A program made the position numbers and the translations under genes. A stretch of DNA of 64,000 bases from Aquabacterium sp. (GTDB lineage Bacteria > Pseudomonadota > Gammaproteobacteria > Burkholderiales > Burkholderiaceae_C). The stretch covers positions 1 to 64,000 of the forward strand of contig NZ_JAUSAR010000073.1 in the NCBI RefSeq assembly GCF_030652515.1. The letters run 5' to 3'. The notes beneath the pieces are model-generated. The model was not told where the DNA came from. It made no database searches and saw only the letters and a program-made list of their open reading frames with translations. Positions 19,740 through 30,875 of this stretch are shown piece after piece (position 1 is the first letter of the stretch; every line of letters begins with the position of its first letter).

Positions 19740-20540
19740 ATGAGTCAATTCATCGACATCCACGGCGCCGAAATGGTGTTCCACACCAAAAAAGGGCACT
19801 TCCACGCCTTGCGCGACATCAACCTGGGCATCGACAAGGGCGAGTTTGTGACCCTGATCGGCCACTCAGGCTGCGGTAAATCCACCCTGCTGAACCTGAT
19901 CGCCGGGCTGCTCCGGCCCACCGAAGGCGCCCTGGTCTGCGACAACAAGGAGGTCAACGCGCCCGGGCCAGAACGCGCCGTGGTGTTCCAGAACCACTCG
20001 TTGCTGCCCTGGCTGACCTGCTTTCAAAACGTCTACCTGGCGGTGGAACGTGTGTTTGGTGCCAAGGAGACCAAAGACCAACTCAAGAAGCGCACGATCG
20101 ATGCGCTGCAGCTGGTGGGCATGGGCCACGCCATCGCCAAGCGTCCGCACGAAATCTCGGGCGGCATGAAACAGCGCGTGGGCATTGCCCGTGCGCTGGC
20201 CATGGAGCCCAAGGTTTTGCTGATGGACGAGCCCTTTGGCGCTCTGGACGCCCTGACCCGCGCCCACCTGCAAGATGAGTTGCTCAAGATCGTGGCGGGC
20301 ACCAAGAGCACCGTGGTGATGGTGACCCACGATGTGGACGAGGCCGTGCTGCTGTCAGACCGCATCGTGATGATGACCAACGGCCCGGCCGCCACCATCG
20401 GCGAGATCCTGACCGTGCCCATCGAGCGTCCGCGCAACCGGGTGCAACTGGCCGAAGACCCGACCTATGTGCACTGCCGCAAAGAGGTGCTGGACTTTCT
20501 GTACACCCGCCACGGCGTGGCCGACCGAAAAGCCGCCTGA
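19740..20540 (+). CDS. nrtD: nitrate-type ABC transporter ATP-binding protein
   Basis: A 266-residue ATPase that energises the NrtAB transporter. Walker A GHSGCGKST, the Q loop, the ABC signature ISGGMKQRVGIARAL, Walker B VLLMDEPFGALD and the switch His in MVTHDVDEA are intact. It is a stand-alone ATPase, like NrtD, without the fused binding-protein domain of NrtC. It is the last gene of the operon; the terminator lies in the convergent lgt gene. Confidence 0.92.
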   Translation: MSQFIDIHGAEMVFHTKKGHFHALRDINLGIDKGEFVTLIGHSGCGKSTLLNLIAGLLRPTEGALVCDNKEVNAPGPERAVVFQNHSLLPWLTCFQNVYLAVERVFGAKETKDQLKKRTIDALQLVGMGHAIAKRPHEISGGMKQRVGIARALAMEPKVLLMDEPFGALDALTRAHLQDELLKIVAGTKSTVVMVTHDVDEAVLLSDRIVMMTNGPAATIGEILTVPIERPRNRVQLAEDPTYVHCRKEVLDFLYTRHGVADRKAA

Positions 20541-20646
20541 ATCTGGCATGACCCTTGCGTACAGGATTTGTGATCGCCTGATTCGCCAGAGCCAGGTGGT
20601 CTTCCTCAGCGGGGGTCCGTGGGTCCGCGAAAACCTACCGGCCTCT

Positions 20647-21465
20647 TCACGCCTTCCGATCCTTGGGTCGGAAGGCGTCTTTTTTGGCCGCAGCCCAAAT
20701 CAGGGCCCCAGCCACGACCATGGGCACGCACAGCCATTGGCCCATGCTCATGTTCAGGGCCAGCAGGCCCAGGAAGCTGTCAGGCTCGCGGAAGTATTCG
20801 GCCGTGAAACGGAACACGCCATAGCCCATCAGGAACATGCCCGAAACAGCACCCAATTGGCGCGGCTTGCGGCCATAGAACCACAGCAAGGCAAAGAGGG
20901 CCAGCCCCTCCAGCCCGAACTGGTACAGCTGCGACGGATGCCGGGGTTCCATGCTGCCCGAGTCCGGAAAAATCATGGCCCAGGGCAGCGAGGGATCGGC
21001 GAAACGGCCCCACAACTCGCCATTGATGAAGTTGCCGATGCGGCCAGCCGCCAGGCCCACCGGCACACAGGGCGCCACCAGATCGGCCACCTCGAAGAAG
21101 GCCCGCCCGTTCCGCTTGGCATACAGCCACATTGCCGCGATCACACCCAGCAGCCCGCCATGGAACGCCATGCCGCCTTGCCAGACGGCCAGGATCTCGG
21201 CGGGATGGCTCAGGTAATAGCCGGGCTTGTAAAAGAACACATAGCCGAGCCTGCCGCCCAGCACCACGCCCAGCACGCCAAAGAACAACAGGTCTTCCAC
21301 TTGCTGGCGGTTCCAGCCGGCCTGCGCAAACGGCGCTCGTTTGGCCCGCCAGATGGCCAGCAGGTAGAACAGGCTGAAAGCCGCCAGGTAGGTCAGGCCA
21401 TACCAGTGGACCTTGAGCGGCCCCAGTTCCAGGGCGATGGGATCGATGTGCGGATGAACGAGCAT
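20647..21465 (-). CDS. lgt: prolipoprotein diacylglyceryl transferase
   Basis: This inner-membrane enzyme transfers diacylglyceryl from phosphatidylglycerol to the lipobox cysteine of prolipoproteins. The 272-residue protein starts MLVHPHID and has seven hydrophobic segments. The family signature [14 protein letters not shown] is present, as is the N-terminal [11 protein letters not shown]. An upstream in-frame ATG would add 62 unlikely residues. Its 3' end overlaps the terminator of the convergent nrt operon. Confidence 0.95.
   Translation of the reverse strand: MLVHPHIDPIALELGPLKVHWYGLTYLAAFSLFYLLAIWRAKRAPFAQAGWNRQQVEDLLFFGVLGVVLGGRLGYVFFYKPGYYLSHPAEILAVWQGGMAFHGGLLGVIAAMWLYAKRNGRAFFEVADLVAPCVPVGLAAGRIGNFINGELWGRFADPSLPWAMIFPDSGSMEPRHPSQLYQFGLEGLALFALLWFYGRKPRQLGAVSGMFLMGYGVFRFTAEYFREPDSFLGLLALNMSMGQWLCVPMVVAGALIWAAAKKDAFRPKDRKA
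20649..20685 (+). terminator. nrt operon terminator, inside lgt coding end
   Basis: ACGCCTTCCGA pairs perfectly with TCGGAAGGCGT around an 8-base loop and is followed by CTTTTTT on the plus strand. The same bases encode the last codons and stop of lgt on the minus strand. Confidence 0.85.
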
Positions 21466-21551
21466 GTGGGGGTCAGACAAGCCAATGGCGTGTTCGAAGG
21501 GAAACCGAGGCGAACGATAACCGATGCCCGCACCATTGATAGGATGTGGCC

Positions 21552-22811
21552 ATGAATCCCACCACCCTTCAAATCGTGGCGGCAACGCTGTTTGGCATTG
21601 CGCTGATCCACACCTTCTCGACCAAATTCTTTGAACGCTTGGCCCACACACGCCCAGCCCACGCCGGCCTGTGGCATTTGCTGGGCGAGGTCGAGGTGGT
21701 CTTTGGCTTCTGGGCCATGGTGCTGATGCTGGTGATGTTTGCCATGGAGGGCAAGGATTCAGCCATCACCTACATCGACGGCCGCAACTTCACGGAACCC
21801 ATGTTCGTCTTCGCCATCATGGTGGTGGCGGGCAGCAAACCCATCCTGGAAACCGCCGGCCAGCTGACCCGCCTGCTGGCGCGAGCCCTGCCCTTGCCGG
21901 ATGGCATGTCGTTCGCGCTGGTGACCTTGTCGGTGGTGCCGCTGTTGGGCTCGTTCATCACCGAGCCGGCCGCCATGACCCTGGCCGCCCTGTTGCTGCG
22001 CGAACGCCTGTTCATGGCGCCCGTGTCAGCCCAGCTCAAGTACGCCACCCTGGGCGTGCTGTTCGTCAACGTGTCGATTGGCGGCACGCTCACCCATTTC
22101 GCCGCGCCCCCCGTGCTGATGGTGGCGGGTGTCTGGGGTTGGGACATGAATTTCATGTTCCACACCTTTGGCTGGAAAGCCGCGCTGGCGGTCCTGGTCA
22201 ATGCCATCGGGCTGGTGCTGTTGTTCCGTCAGGATCTGCGCAAAGTGCTGCCCGCCTCCCGCAGCACCACCGGCCCGGCCATCCCCTGGCCGGTCAGTCT
22301 GGTCCATCTGGTCTTTCTGACGGGGGTGGTCGTGTTTGCCCACCACCCTGCTGTGTTCATGGCACTGTTCCTCTTCTTCATGGGATTCACCACGGCCTAC
22401 GCCCAGTACCAAAACCCATTGATCCTGCGCGAAGGCATGTTGGTGGCGTTTTTCCTGGCTGGGCTGGTGGTGCTGGGCGGGCAGCAGCAATGGTGGCTGG
22501 AGCCACTGCTTATGCAGATGGACCACACCAGCGTGTTCTTTGGCGCCACAGCCTTGACCGCCATCACCGACAACGCCGCCCTGACCTACCTGGGCTCACT
22601 GGTGGAAGGGCTCAGCGACGAGTTCAAGGTGGCCCTGGTGGCGGGTGCGGTGTCGGGCGGGGGCCTGACCTTGATCGCCAACGCGCCCAATCCCGCAGGC
22701 GCCGCCATCCTGAAAGACGGCTTTGACGACAAATCCATCCACGCGGGCGGCCTGTTCCTGGCCGCGTTGCTGCCCACCGCCGTCGCAATGGCCGCCTTCG
22801 CCCTGCTTTGA
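21552..22811 (+). CDS. putative Na+/H+ antiporter (DUF1504-like)
   Basis: A 419-residue integral membrane protein with about ten to twelve hydrophobic segments. It resembles the putative Na+/H+ antiporter family PF07399, with stretches such as [50 protein letters not shown] and [15 protein letters not shown]. Transport specificity is not established by sequence. It is divergent from lgt and followed ten bases later by the CLC gene, with which it probably forms an operon. Confidence 0.75.
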   Translation: MNPTTLQIVAATLFGIALIHTFSTKFFERLAHTRPAHAGLWHLLGEVEVVFGFWAMVLMLVMFAMEGKDSAITYIDGRNFTEPMFVFAIMVVAGSKPILETAGQLTRLLARALPLPDGMSFALVTLSVVPLLGSFITEPAAMTLAALLLRERLFMAPVSAQLKYATLGVLFVNVSIGGTLTHFAAPPVLMVAGVWGWDMNFMFHTFGWKAALAVLVNAIGLVLLFRQDLRKVLPASRSTTGPAIPWPVSLVHLVFLTGVVVFAHHPAVFMALFLFFMGFTTAYAQYQNPLILREGMLVAFFLAGLVVLGGQQQWWLEPLLMQMDHTSVFFGATALTAITDNAALTYLGSLVEGLSDEFKVALVAGAVSGGGLTLIANAPNPAGAAILKDGFDDKSIHAGGLFLAALLPTAVAMAAFALL

Positions 22812-22821
22812 AGCTTCACTC

Positions 22822-24168
22822 ATGCCAGAAGATCACCAACCCATCCCCGATGCGCTGAAGGCCGAGTTGTCGGATTGGCGTCGTTGGGTATCGCGCGTGG
22901 TCGTGCTGAGTTTTGCCGCCCTGGCCGGCTTGAGCGTGGTGCTCATGACCCGCCTGAGCGAGCATGCCCTGGAGGTGTTTTTCAAGGTGCAGCAGCAGTG
23001 GTTCTGGGCGCCTTTGCTGTGGACTCCGCTGTGCACCGTGGCGGTGGTCTGGTGCACGCGCCGGTGGTTTCCAGGGGCCGCCGGATCGGGGATCCCGCAG
23101 GTCATGGCGGCGCTGGACCCAGAGACACCCCCCGCGCAACGGCGGCAACTGGTGTCCCTGCGCGTGGCGCTGGGCAAGATCGGCTTGACGTCGGCGGGCT
23201 TGATGGCCGGCCTGTCCACCGGACGCGAAGGCCCGTCGGTCCAGGTCGCTGCGGGCGTGATGCACCATGCGCGCCGCTGGCTGCCCACCGGGTCAGGCGT
23301 GAAGGACCATGAATTGCTGGTGGCCGGTGGTGCTGCGGGGATTGCCGCGGCCTTCAACACGCCACTGGGGGGCGTGATGTTCGCCATCGAGGAGCTGTCT
23401 CGCCACCCCGAGCAACGCCGCAGCGGCCTGCTGGTGGCCGCCATCGTGCTGGCGGGGCTGATCGCGGTGTCCATCGATGGCAACGGCACCTACTTTGGCG
23501 TGATCAAGGTGCAGGCCCTGACTTGGGCCTTGCTGTTGCCGGGCTTGCTGGTGGCGCTGTCGGCGGGCTTGCTGGGCGGCCTGTTTTCGCGCCTGCTCAT
23601 CCAGTCTTTCAGCCCCAACGCTGGGCGATTCAGCATGTGGCGTCGGCAATACCCCCTGCGGTTCGCGGCAGGATGTGGCTTCGCCGTGGCATTGATTGGC
23701 GTGGCTGCCGGGGGGCTCACATTTGGCAGTGGCTACGAAACCACCAAGCAATTGCTGGAAGGCCAGGACAGCACCCCGGGTCTTTACGTGGCGCTGCGCT
23801 TTCTGGCCACCTGGCTGTCCGCCTGGAGCGGCGTGCCAGGCGGCATATTTGCGCCTTGCCTGACGATCGGTGCCGGGATTGGCAGCGACATCGCCAACCT
23901 GACCGGCCACCCTTATCAGGCCGCCTTGATCGCCCTGGGCATGACCGGGTTCCTGGCCGCCGTCACTCAGGCGCCCATCACCGCCTTCATCATCGTGATG
24001 GAGATGGTCGATGGGCACAGCATGGTGCTCAGCCTGATGGCCTGCGCCTTGACCGCCAGCGGTGTGGCACGCCTGCTCAGCCCACCCCTGTATGGCGCAC
24101 TCACCAGCACCTGGAAGGTGAACCCGCCTGCCCAAACGTCCCCACCCGCCCCGGACCCCGAACGCTGA
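22822..24168 (+). CDS. clcA: CLC-family chloride channel/antiporter
   Basis: A 448-residue CLC protein. The three anion-selectivity motifs are present: [14 protein letters not shown] and [11 protein letters not shown]. The gating glutamate is in GREGP, and the following FAIEE stretch keeps the internal proton glutamate region, which suggests an H+/Cl- antiporter rather than a channel. No CBS domains follow. The start MPEDHQP comes ten bases after the upstream antiporter gene. Confidence 0.88.
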   Translation: MPEDHQPIPDALKAELSDWRRWVSRVVVLSFAALAGLSVVLMTRLSEHALEVFFKVQQQWFWAPLLWTPLCTVAVVWCTRRWFPGAAGSGIPQVMAALDPETPPAQRRQLVSLRVALGKIGLTSAGLMAGLSTGREGPSVQVAAGVMHHARRWLPTGSGVKDHELLVAGGAAGIAAAFNTPLGGVMFAIEELSRHPEQRRSGLLVAAIVLAGLIAVSIDGNGTYFGVIKVQALTWALLLPGLLVALSAGLLGGLFSRLLIQSFSPNAGRFSMWRRQYPLRFAAGCGFAVALIGVAAGGLTFGSGYETTKQLLEGQDSTPGLYVALRFLATWLSAWSGVPGGIFAPCLTIGAGIGSDIANLTGHPYQAALIALGMTGFLAAVTQAPITAFIIVMEMVDGHSMVLSLMACALTASGVARLLSPPLYGALTSTWKVNPPAQTSPPAPDPER

Positions 24169-24242
24169 GCGACAATGCTGTTTTCGCCGCCAGCACCTTG
24201 CTGGCCGCTTGCCCCACAGCACCACCTAAAAGCAGACCTGCC

Positions 24243-25925
24243 ATGAGCCTGAACCGCCGCTCGAAGAACATCACCGAAGGCGTCGCCCGCGCGCCCAACC
24301 GCTCCATGTACTACGGCATGGGCTACAAGGAAGGCGACTTCGTCAAACCCATGATCGGCGTGGCCAACGGCCATTCCACCATCACGCCCTGCAACTCCGG
24401 CCTGCAAAAACTGGCCGACGCCGCCGTCGAAGGCATCAAGGAAGCCGGCGGCAACGCCCAGGTCTTCGGCACGCCCACGATTTCGGACGGCATGGCGATG
24501 GGCACCGAAGGGATGAAGTACTCCCTCGTGTCGCGCGAGGTGATCTCGGACTGCGTGGAAACCTGCGTGGGCGGCCAGTGGATGGACGGCGTGATCGTCA
24601 TCGGTGGCTGCGACAAGAACATGCCCGGCGGCCTGATGGGCATGCTGCGCGCCAACGTGCCCGCCATCTACGTGTACGGCGGCACCATCCTGCCCGGCCA
24701 TTACAAGGGCAAGGACCTGAACATCGTCAGCGTGTTCGAGGCCGTGGGCCAGTTCACCGCCGGCAAGATGAGCGAAGAGGATTTCTGCCAGATCGAAAAG
24801 CGTGCCATCCCCGGCACCGGCTCCTGCGGCGGCATGTACACGGCCAACACCATGAGCTCGGCCTTCGAAGCCCTGGGCATCAGCCTGCCTTACAGCAGCA
24901 CCATGGCCAACGTGGAAGACGAAAAAACCGCCAACACCAAGGAAAGCGCCCGCGTGCTGGTCGAGGCCATCCGCCAGGACATCAAGCCGCGCGACATCGT
25001 CACCAAGAAGGCCATTGAAAACGCCGTGGCCGTGATCATGGCCACCGGTGGCTCCACCAACGCCGTGCTGCACTTCCTGGCCATTGCCCACGCGGCCGAG
25101 GTTGACTGGACCATCGACGACTTCGAGCGCATGCGCAAGAAGGTGCCCGTGCTGTGCGACCTCAAGCCCAGCGGCGAGTACCTGGCCATCGACCTGCACC
25201 GCGCTGGCGGCATCCCCCAAGTCATGAAGATCTTGCTGAACGCCGGCCTGCTGCATGGCGACGCATTGACCATCACCGGCCAGACCATGGCCGAAGTGCT
25301 GGCCCATGTGCCGGACGAGCCGCGCGCCGACCAGAAGGTGATCCGCTCGATCGACCAGGCGATTTACGCCGAAGGCCACCTGGCGATCCTGAAAGGCAAT
25401 CTGGCCCCCGAAGGCTGCGTGGCCAAGATCACCGGCTTGAAGAACCCCGTGATGACTGGCCCGGCCCGCGTGTTTGACGACGAGCAATCCGGCTTGGCCG
25501 CCATCATGGCCAAGCAGATCAAGGCAGGCGACGTGATGGTGCTGCGCTACCTGGGCCCCAAGGGCGGCCCCGGCATGCCCGAAATGCTGGCCCCCACGGG
25601 CGCGCTGATCGGCCAGGGCCTGGGCGAAAGCGTGGGCCTGATCACCGACGGCCGCTTCTCGGGCGGCACCTGGGGCATGGTGGTGGGCCACGTGGCGCCC
25701 GAAGCCGCCGCAGGTGGTTTGATCGCCCTGATCCAGGAAGGCGACTCGATCACCATCGACTCTCACCAGCTGCTGCTGCAGCTGAATGTGGACGACGCCG
25801 AAATTGCCCGCCGCCGCGCACTGTGGAAGGCCCCTGCACCACGCTACACTCGTGGCGTGCTGGCCAAATTTGCCCACAACGCGTCAAGCGCCAGCACGGG
25901 TGCCGTGCTCGACAAGTTTGAGTGA
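24243..25925 (+). CDS. ilvD: dihydroxy-acid dehydratase
   Basis: This enzyme of valine, leucine and isoleucine synthesis dehydrates dihydroxy acids to 2-keto acids with an Fe-S cluster. The 560-residue protein shows [48 protein letters not shown] and [11 protein letters not shown] 636-residue ORF on the opposite strand is a shadow. A strong terminator follows. Confidence 0.97.
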   Translation: MSLNRRSKNITEGVARAPNRSMYYGMGYKEGDFVKPMIGVANGHSTITPCNSGLQKLADAAVEGIKEAGGNAQVFGTPTISDGMAMGTEGMKYSLVSREVISDCVETCVGGQWMDGVIVIGGCDKNMPGGLMGMLRANVPAIYVYGGTILPGHYKGKDLNIVSVFEAVGQFTAGKMSEEDFCQIEKRAIPGTGSCGGMYTANTMSSAFEALGISLPYSSTMANVEDEKTANTKESARVLVEAIRQDIKPRDIVTKKAIENAVAVIMATGGSTNAVLHFLAIAHAAEVDWTIDDFERMRKKVPVLCDLKPSGEYLAIDLHRAGGIPQVMKILLNAGLLHGDALTITGQTMAEVLAHVPDEPRADQKVIRSIDQAIYAEGHLAILKGNLAPEGCVAKITGLKNPVMTGPARVFDDEQSGLAAIMAKQIKAGDVMVLRYLGPKGGPGMPEMLAPTGALIGQGLGESVGLITDGRFSGGTWGMVVGHVAPEAAAGGLIALIQEGDSITIDSHQLLLQLNVDDAEIARRRALWKAPAPRYTRGVLAKFAHNASSASTGAVLDKFE

Positions 25926-25945
25926 ACGGCCCTGCCTGAATGAGC

Positions 25946-25969
25946 AAAGCCACCGCGAGGTGGCTTTTT
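25946..25969 (+). terminator. ilvD terminator
   Basis: AAAGCCACC pairs with GGTGGCTTT around a GCGA tetraloop, followed by further T residues. Confidence 0.88.
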
Positions 25970-25994
25970 CAATGGGCTTCAAAGGCAAGCCAGG

Positions 25995-26252
25995 TCAGCG
26001 CTTTTTCTTCTTGGGCCCCAGCCCCAGGGATTCCAGGCTTTTCTGCCGGCGAGCATCACGCCGGGCATCATCTTTGTCCATGGCTTTGCGTTGCGTCATG
26101 CCCGAGGCGTCGGCCCAGGCCCACCAGGCGGCAGCCAGCGCGAAAGGCAACAACATGGCCCACCAGCGATCAGCCCAGGTCCACTCGCCGATGGGGCCAA
26201 TCCCGGCAAAATTCATCAGCAGCATGGCCACACCGATCACGATAAACCACAT
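25995..26252 (-). CDS. small Trp-rich membrane protein (TIGR04438-like)
   Basis: An 85-residue protein with two hydrophobic segments (residues about 1-18 and 29-46) rich in tryptophan, and a basic C-terminal tail ending in PKKKKR. It resembles the small Trp-rich family TIGR04438, which is mainly found in Burkholderiales and has no known function. It is convergent with ilvD and divergent from the cytochrome gene. Confidence 0.75.
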   Translation of the reverse strand: MWFIVIGVAMLLMNFAGIGPIGEWTWADRWWAMLLPFALAAAWWAWADASGMTQRKAMDKDDARRDARRQKSLESLGLGPKKKKR

Positions 26253-26361
26253 GCGAAGCCCCTTTGAAAAATAATCCTGCCGCGGTCAACCGAAACCGGG
26301 CCTGTCCGCGTTACTAGAATAGTGCTTAGACTTTACTTCACAGATTGCCCGAGGACACCCC

Positions 26362-26676
26362 ATGAAATTGCTACCTTCGTTGCTGGCTGGCACCGCGCTC
26401 GCCTTGGCCGCCTTGTCACCCGCCCTGGCCAACCAGGAGCTGGCCCAGAAAAAAGCCTGCATGGCCTGTCATGGCATGGACAAGAAGATCGTCGGCCCGG
26501 CCTACCTGGACGTGGCCAAAAAGTACAAAGGCCAGAAAGACGCTGAAGCCAAGCTGGTGCAAAAGGTGCTCAAGGGCGGTGGTGGCGTTTGGGGCACGAT
26601 GGCCATGCCCGCCAACCCACAACTCAGCGAAGCCGAAGCCAAGCAATTGGTGAAGTGGATCTTGTCGCTCAAATAA
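26362..26676 (+). CDS. periplasmic cytochrome c (class I, c551/c8-like)
   Basis: A 104-residue protein with a Sec signal peptide (cleavage near LSPALA-NQ). The single haem site is CMACH and the distal Met ligand is likely in GTMAMPANPQLSE. The mature size of about 80 residues fits the c551/c8 group, a small soluble electron carrier. It is a monocistronic unit ending in a bidirectional terminator. Confidence 0.88.
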   Translation: MKLLPSLLAGTALALAALSPALANQELAQKKACMACHGMDKKIVGPAYLDVAKKYKGQKDAEAKLVQKVLKGGGGVWGTMAMPANPQLSEAEAKQLVKWILSLK

Positions 26677-26707
26677 GGTCAGCGGCAAAAGCCTTTTCTT
26701 CATAAAA

Positions 26708-26740
26708 AAAGCCCCGCATGGCGACCATGCGGGGCTTTTT
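26708..26740. terminator. bidirectional terminator between cytochrome c and MFS genes
   Basis: AAAGCCCCGCATGG and CCATGCGGGGCTTT form a 14-bp perfect stem with a 3-base loop. An A tract lies to the left and a T tract to the right, so it can serve both converging genes. Confidence 0.9.
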
Positions 26741-26773
26741 GCTGGCGTGTGACCGCCAGCACGACACTCAAAC

Positions 26774-28621
26774 TCAATCGTTGGCGTAGATGTCAATGTC
26801 CTTGGTCTCGCGCACGAACAGCAGGCCGATCACGAACGTCGCACTGGCGACGATGATCGGGTACCAAAGTCCGTTGTAGATGTTGCCCGTTTGCGCCACG
26901 ATCGCAAAGGCCGTGGTGGGCAGCAAGCCGCCAAACCAGCCATTCCCGATGTGGTACGGCAAGCTCATCGAGGTGTAGCGGATGCGAGTGGGGAACATCT
27001 CGACCAGCATGGCGGCGATCGGGCCGTAGACCATGGTCACGTAGATCACCAGCAAGGTCAGGATGGCCACAATCAAAGGCTTGTTCATCCTCTCGGGGTC
27101 GGCCTTCGGTGGGTAACCCGCCGTCTTCAGTGCCCCGCCCACTGCTTTCTTGAACTGGCCGTCGATCACCTTGAGGGCCGCAGCTTTGGGATCCTTGTCA
27201 AACGCGGCCAACGTGGCGCCAGACTCCTTGGCGTCCTTTTCAGCCGCCTTGAGCTTGTCATCAAACTCCTTGCCCATGGCGCCCGTGGCTTTCAGATCGT
27301 CAAGCTTCTTGACAGCGGCCTCCTGGCCTTTGGCCGCCGCTTCCTTGGCCGCAGCAATGTCCGCCTCGGTCACCTTGGTGGGGCTGTAGACCTGGATCAG
27401 CGTTTCGCCCACCTTGATCGCCGCCGGGGTACCGGCCGGGGCGTCCAGGTTCTCATAGTTCACCGAGTTGTTCGCCAGGTACTGCTTGGCGATGTCGCAG
27501 GAACTGGTGAACTTGGCGGTGCCCGTCGGGTTGAACTGGAACGAGCACTCCTTGGGGTCGGCCGTCACCGTCACCGGGGCGGTGGCCAGGGCATGGGCCA
27601 AGGCAGGGTTGGCGGCCTCGGTCAGCGCCTTGAACAGCGGGAAGTAGGTCAAGGCCGCGACGAGGCAGCCCGCCAGGATGATGGGCTTGCGGCCGATCCT
27701 GTCGGACAGCGTACCGAACACGACGAAGAACGGCGTGCCGATCAGCAACGCGATCGCGATCATGATGTTGGCCGTGGCGCCATCCACCTTCAGCGCCTGC
27801 GTCAGGAAGAACAGGGCATAGAACTGCCCGGTATACCAGACCACCGCCTGACCAGCGACCAGGCCAAACAGGGCCAGGATCACGATCTTGAGGTTAGCCC
27901 ACTGGCCAAAGGATTCAGACAATGGCGCCTTGGACGTCTTGCCTTCGGCCTTCATTTTCTGGAAGGCCGGGCTTTCGTTCATGCTCAGGCGGATCCAGAC
28001 GCTGACACCCAGCAAAGCCAGGGACACCAGGAAGGGAATGCGCCAGGCCCAATCGCCAAAAGCTTCTTCGCCAAAGTAGGTGCGCGTGCCCAGGATCACC
28101 AGCAGCGACAGGAACAAGCCCATCGTGGCCGTGGTCTGGATCCAGGCCGTGTAGGCGCCACGTCTGCCATGTGGCGCGTGTTCGGCCACGTAGGTGGCTG
28201 CACCGCCGTATTCACCGCCCAAGGCCAGGCCCTGCAGCAGCCGCAACACGATCAGGATGATGGGGGCCGCCACACCAATCGAGGCGTAGTTGGGCAAGAT
28301 GCCCACGATGAAGGTGGACATCCCCATCAGCAAGATGGTGACCAGGAAGGTGTACTTGCGCCCAATCATGTCGCCCAAACGGCCAAAGACCAGGGCGCCG
28401 AACGGCCGCACGATGAAGCCCGCGGCGAAGGCCAGCAGCGCAAAGATGAAGCCCGAGGTGGGGTCCAGGCCCGCGAAGAACTGTTTGGCGATGATGGCCG
28501 CCAGGGAGCCGTAAAGGTAGAAGTCGTACCACTCGAAGACCGTGCCCAGACTGGAGGCAAAGATGACTTTTCTTTCCTCCTTGGTCATGGGGGCGGTGGA
28601 CGCCACTGTGCTTGAAGCCAT
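26774..28621 (-). CDS. MFS transporter (MHS family) with large periplasmic insert
   Basis: A 615-residue proton-symport-type transporter. The N half has the metabolite:H+ symporter signatures FEWYDFYLYGSL, RPFGALVFGRLGDMIGRK and GLALGGEYGGAATYVAEHAP. Twelve hydrophobic segments can be counted. Residues about 333-512, between segments 9 and 10, are an unusual hydrophilic insert, placed in the periplasm by topology. It has two cysteines (359 and 375) and a Lys/Ala/Glu-rich helical stretch. The gene lies just downstream of acs, so a carboxylate such as acetate is a reasonable but unproven substrate. Confidence 0.82.
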   Translation of the reverse strand: MASSTVASTAPMTKEERKVIFASSLGTVFEWYDFYLYGSLAAIIAKQFFAGLDPTSGFIFALLAFAAGFIVRPFGALVFGRLGDMIGRKYTFLVTILLMGMSTFIVGILPNYASIGVAAPIILIVLRLLQGLALGGEYGGAATYVAEHAPHGRRGAYTAWIQTTATMGLFLSLLVILGTRTYFGEEAFGDWAWRIPFLVSLALLGVSVWIRLSMNESPAFQKMKAEGKTSKAPLSESFGQWANLKIVILALFGLVAGQAVVWYTGQFYALFFLTQALKVDGATANIMIAIALLIGTPFFVVFGTLSDRIGRKPIILAGCLVAALTYFPLFKALTEAANPALAHALATAPVTVTADPKECSFQFNPTGTAKFTSSCDIAKQYLANNSVNYENLDAPAGTPAAIKVGETLIQVYSPTKVTEADIAAAKEAAAKGQEAAVKKLDDLKATGAMGKEFDDKLKAAEKDAKESGATLAAFDKDPKAAALKVIDGQFKKAVGGALKTAGYPPKADPERMNKPLIVAILTLLVIYVTMVYGPIAAMLVEMFPTRIRYTSMSLPYHIGNGWFGGLLPTTAFAIVAQTGNIYNGLWYPIIVASATFVIGLLFVRETKDIDIYAND

Positions 28622-28667
28622 GGTTTTCTCCTCTTCCTTGGAAAATCGCAGCTCATGTGAGCTTTGC

Positions 28668-28687
28668 ACCCCCCAATCTAGGGGGGT
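28668..28687. other. GC hairpin upstream of the MFS gene
   Basis: ACCCCCC and GGGGGGT form a perfect 7-bp stem with the loop AATCTA, 47 bases upstream of the MFS start. There is no U tract on either side. It lies between acs and the transporter gene and may modulate read-through or mRNA stability. Confidence 0.45.
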
Positions 28688-28773
28688 ACGTTTCGATTTG
28701 TAATAAGGGGGAATGCTAGTACCGGCTTTTTAATTCATGCAAAACAACACAGTCAGCGTCGTGGGGCCTGCGC

Positions 28774-30759
28774 TCAGTTGGTCTGGGCCAGTTGATCGAG
28801 GATGGCGGGATTTTCCAGGGTGCTGGTGTCCTGCGTCACTTTTTCACCCTTGGCCACCACGCGCAACAGGCGCCGCATGATCTTGCCCGAGCGGGTCTTG
28901 GGCAAGTTGTCACCAAAGCGAATGTCCTTGGGCTTGGCGATGGCGCCGATCTGCTGGCCCACGTGGGCGCGCAACTCGTTGGCGATCTGCTTGGCCTCGT
29001 CACCCGTGGGCCGCGAGCGTTTGAGGACCACGAAGGCGCAAATGGCCTCACCGGTGAGGTCGTCGGGGCGCCCGACCACCGCCGCCTCGGCCACCAAGGG
29101 GTGGGACACCAGCGCGGATTCGACTTCCATGGTGCCCATGCGGTGGCCGGACACGTTCAACACATCGTCGATGCGGCCGGTGATGGTGAAGTAACCGGTG
29201 TCGACATCGCGGATGGCGCCGTCGCCGGCCAGGTAGAACTCGCTACCGAACTCGGCCGGGTAATAACTGGTCTTGAAGCGTTCCGGGTCGCCCCAGATGG
29301 TGCGGATCATGGACGGCCAGGGTTTGCGCACCACCAGCACGCCGCCCTGCCCCCACGGCACTTCTTTGCCGGTTTCATCGACCACGGCCGCGTCGATGCC
29401 GGGGAAAGGCAGGCTGCAAGAGCCTGGCACGAGCGTGTGGGCGCCGGGCAAGGGCGTGATCATGTGGCCACCGGTTTCGGTCTGCCAGAAGGTGTCGACG
29501 ATGGGGCAGCGGCCGCCACCGATCTCGCGGTGGTACCACTCCCAGGCGGCGGGGTTGATGGGCTCGCCCACCGAACCCAGCAGGCGCAGGCTGCCCAGGT
29601 CAAAGTTGCGAGGGTGCACGGCGGGGGTGGTCTCGGCGGCCTTGATGAGGGCGCGGATGGCCGTGGGGGCGGTGTAGAACACGCTGACCTTGTGCGCCTC
29701 GATCATGCGCCAGAAGCGCGCGGCATCCGGGTAGGTGGGCACGCCTTCGAAGACCACTTGCGTGGCGGCGATGGCCAAGGGGCCGTAGGCAACGTAGGTG
29801 TGGCCGGTGACCCAGCCGATGTCGGCCGTGCACCAGAAGACGTCTTCAGGCTTGAGGTCGAAGGTCCACTTGGTGGTCAGGGCCGCGTGCAGCAAATAGC
29901 CACCGCTGGCGTGCTGCACGCCCTTGGGTTTGCCGGTGGAGCCGGAGGTGTAGAGCAAAAACAAGGGGTGCTCGGCGCCGACCCATTCAGGCTCGCAAGT
30001 GCTGGGTTGCGCGGCCATGACTTCGTGCAACCAAAGGTCGCGCCCTGCCTGGAAAGCCACCGAGCCACCTGTGCGCTGGTAGACGATGACCTGGCGGACG
30101 CTGCCCGCGCCTTCCATGGCCAGGGCTTCGTCAACGATGGCCTTGAGCGGCAGGTTCTTGCCGCCGCGCATTTGCTCGTCGGCGGTGATGACCAGCACGG
30201 CGCCCGCGCCTTCGATGCGGTCACGCAGGCTTTGGGCCGAGAAGCCGCCGAACACCACCGAATGTGTGGCGCCAATGCGCGCGCAGGCCTGCATGGCCAC
30301 CACGCCTTCAACCGACATGGGCAGGTAAATGACGACGCGGTCGCCTTTCTTGACGCCTTGCGCCTTCAGCACATTGGCCAGGCGGCAGACGCGCTCCAGC
30401 AGTTCGCTGTAGGTGACGCGGGCGACCTGTCCACCATCGGATTCGAAAATGATGGCGACCTTGTTGCCCAGGCCAGCCTCAACGTGCCGGTCCAGGCAGT
30501 TGTAGGAGACGTTCAGCAGGCCATCGTCAAACCACTTGTAGAAGGGGGCCTGGCTGTCGTCCAACGCCTGGGTGAAGGGCTTTTTCCAGGAGAGGAACTC
30601 GCGGGCCAATCGGGCCCAGTAGCCCGCGTGGTCGGCATTCGCCTCGGCGCAAAGTTGGTCATACGCCTCGCGGCTGCCAATGTGCGCGCTTTGGGCAAAT
30701 GCGGGCGGCACCGGGTGGTGGCTGGGGGTGGTGGAGGTGTTGTTGGATGCTGTCGTCAT
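28774..30759 (-). CDS. acs: acetyl-CoA synthetase
   Basis: This enzyme activates acetate to acetyl-CoA through acetyl-AMP. The 661-residue protein has the AMP-binding motif [26 protein letters not shown], and a C-terminal domain with the catalytic lysine in [11 protein letters not shown], a known acetylation site in the family. The start MTTASNN is preferred to a longer in-frame reading that overlaps the divergent promoter region. It is followed by the MFS transporter gene. Confidence 0.96.
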   Translation of the reverse strand: MTTASNNTSTTPSHHPVPPAFAQSAHIGSREAYDQLCAEANADHAGYWARLAREFLSWKKPFTQALDDSQAPFYKWFDDGLLNVSYNCLDRHVEAGLGNKVAIIFESDGGQVARVTYSELLERVCRLANVLKAQGVKKGDRVVIYLPMSVEGVVAMQACARIGATHSVVFGGFSAQSLRDRIEGAGAVLVITADEQMRGGKNLPLKAIVDEALAMEGAGSVRQVIVYQRTGGSVAFQAGRDLWLHEVMAAQPSTCEPEWVGAEHPLFLLYTSGSTGKPKGVQHASGGYLLHAALTTKWTFDLKPEDVFWCTADIGWVTGHTYVAYGPLAIAATQVVFEGVPTYPDAARFWRMIEAHKVSVFYTAPTAIRALIKAAETTPAVHPRNFDLGSLRLLGSVGEPINPAAWEWYHREIGGGRCPIVDTFWQTETGGHMITPLPGAHTLVPGSCSLPFPGIDAAVVDETGKEVPWGQGGVLVVRKPWPSMIRTIWGDPERFKTSYYPAEFGSEFYLAGDGAIRDVDTGYFTITGRIDDVLNVSGHRMGTMEVESALVSHPLVAEAAVVGRPDDLTGEAICAFVVLKRSRPTGDEAKQIANELRAHVGQQIGAIAKPKDIRFGDNLPKTRSGKIMRRLLRVVAKGEKVTQDTSTLENPAILDQLAQTN

Positions 30760-30875
30760 GGCATTGCTCCGAGAGGGTCCACATGCATACGTGGAGACCT
30801 TACCAGAACAAAACCATGCGCGGACCTCTAGAATTTGGTCCTTCGGACTATCCCGAAGTACTCGCCAAGGCCCCC

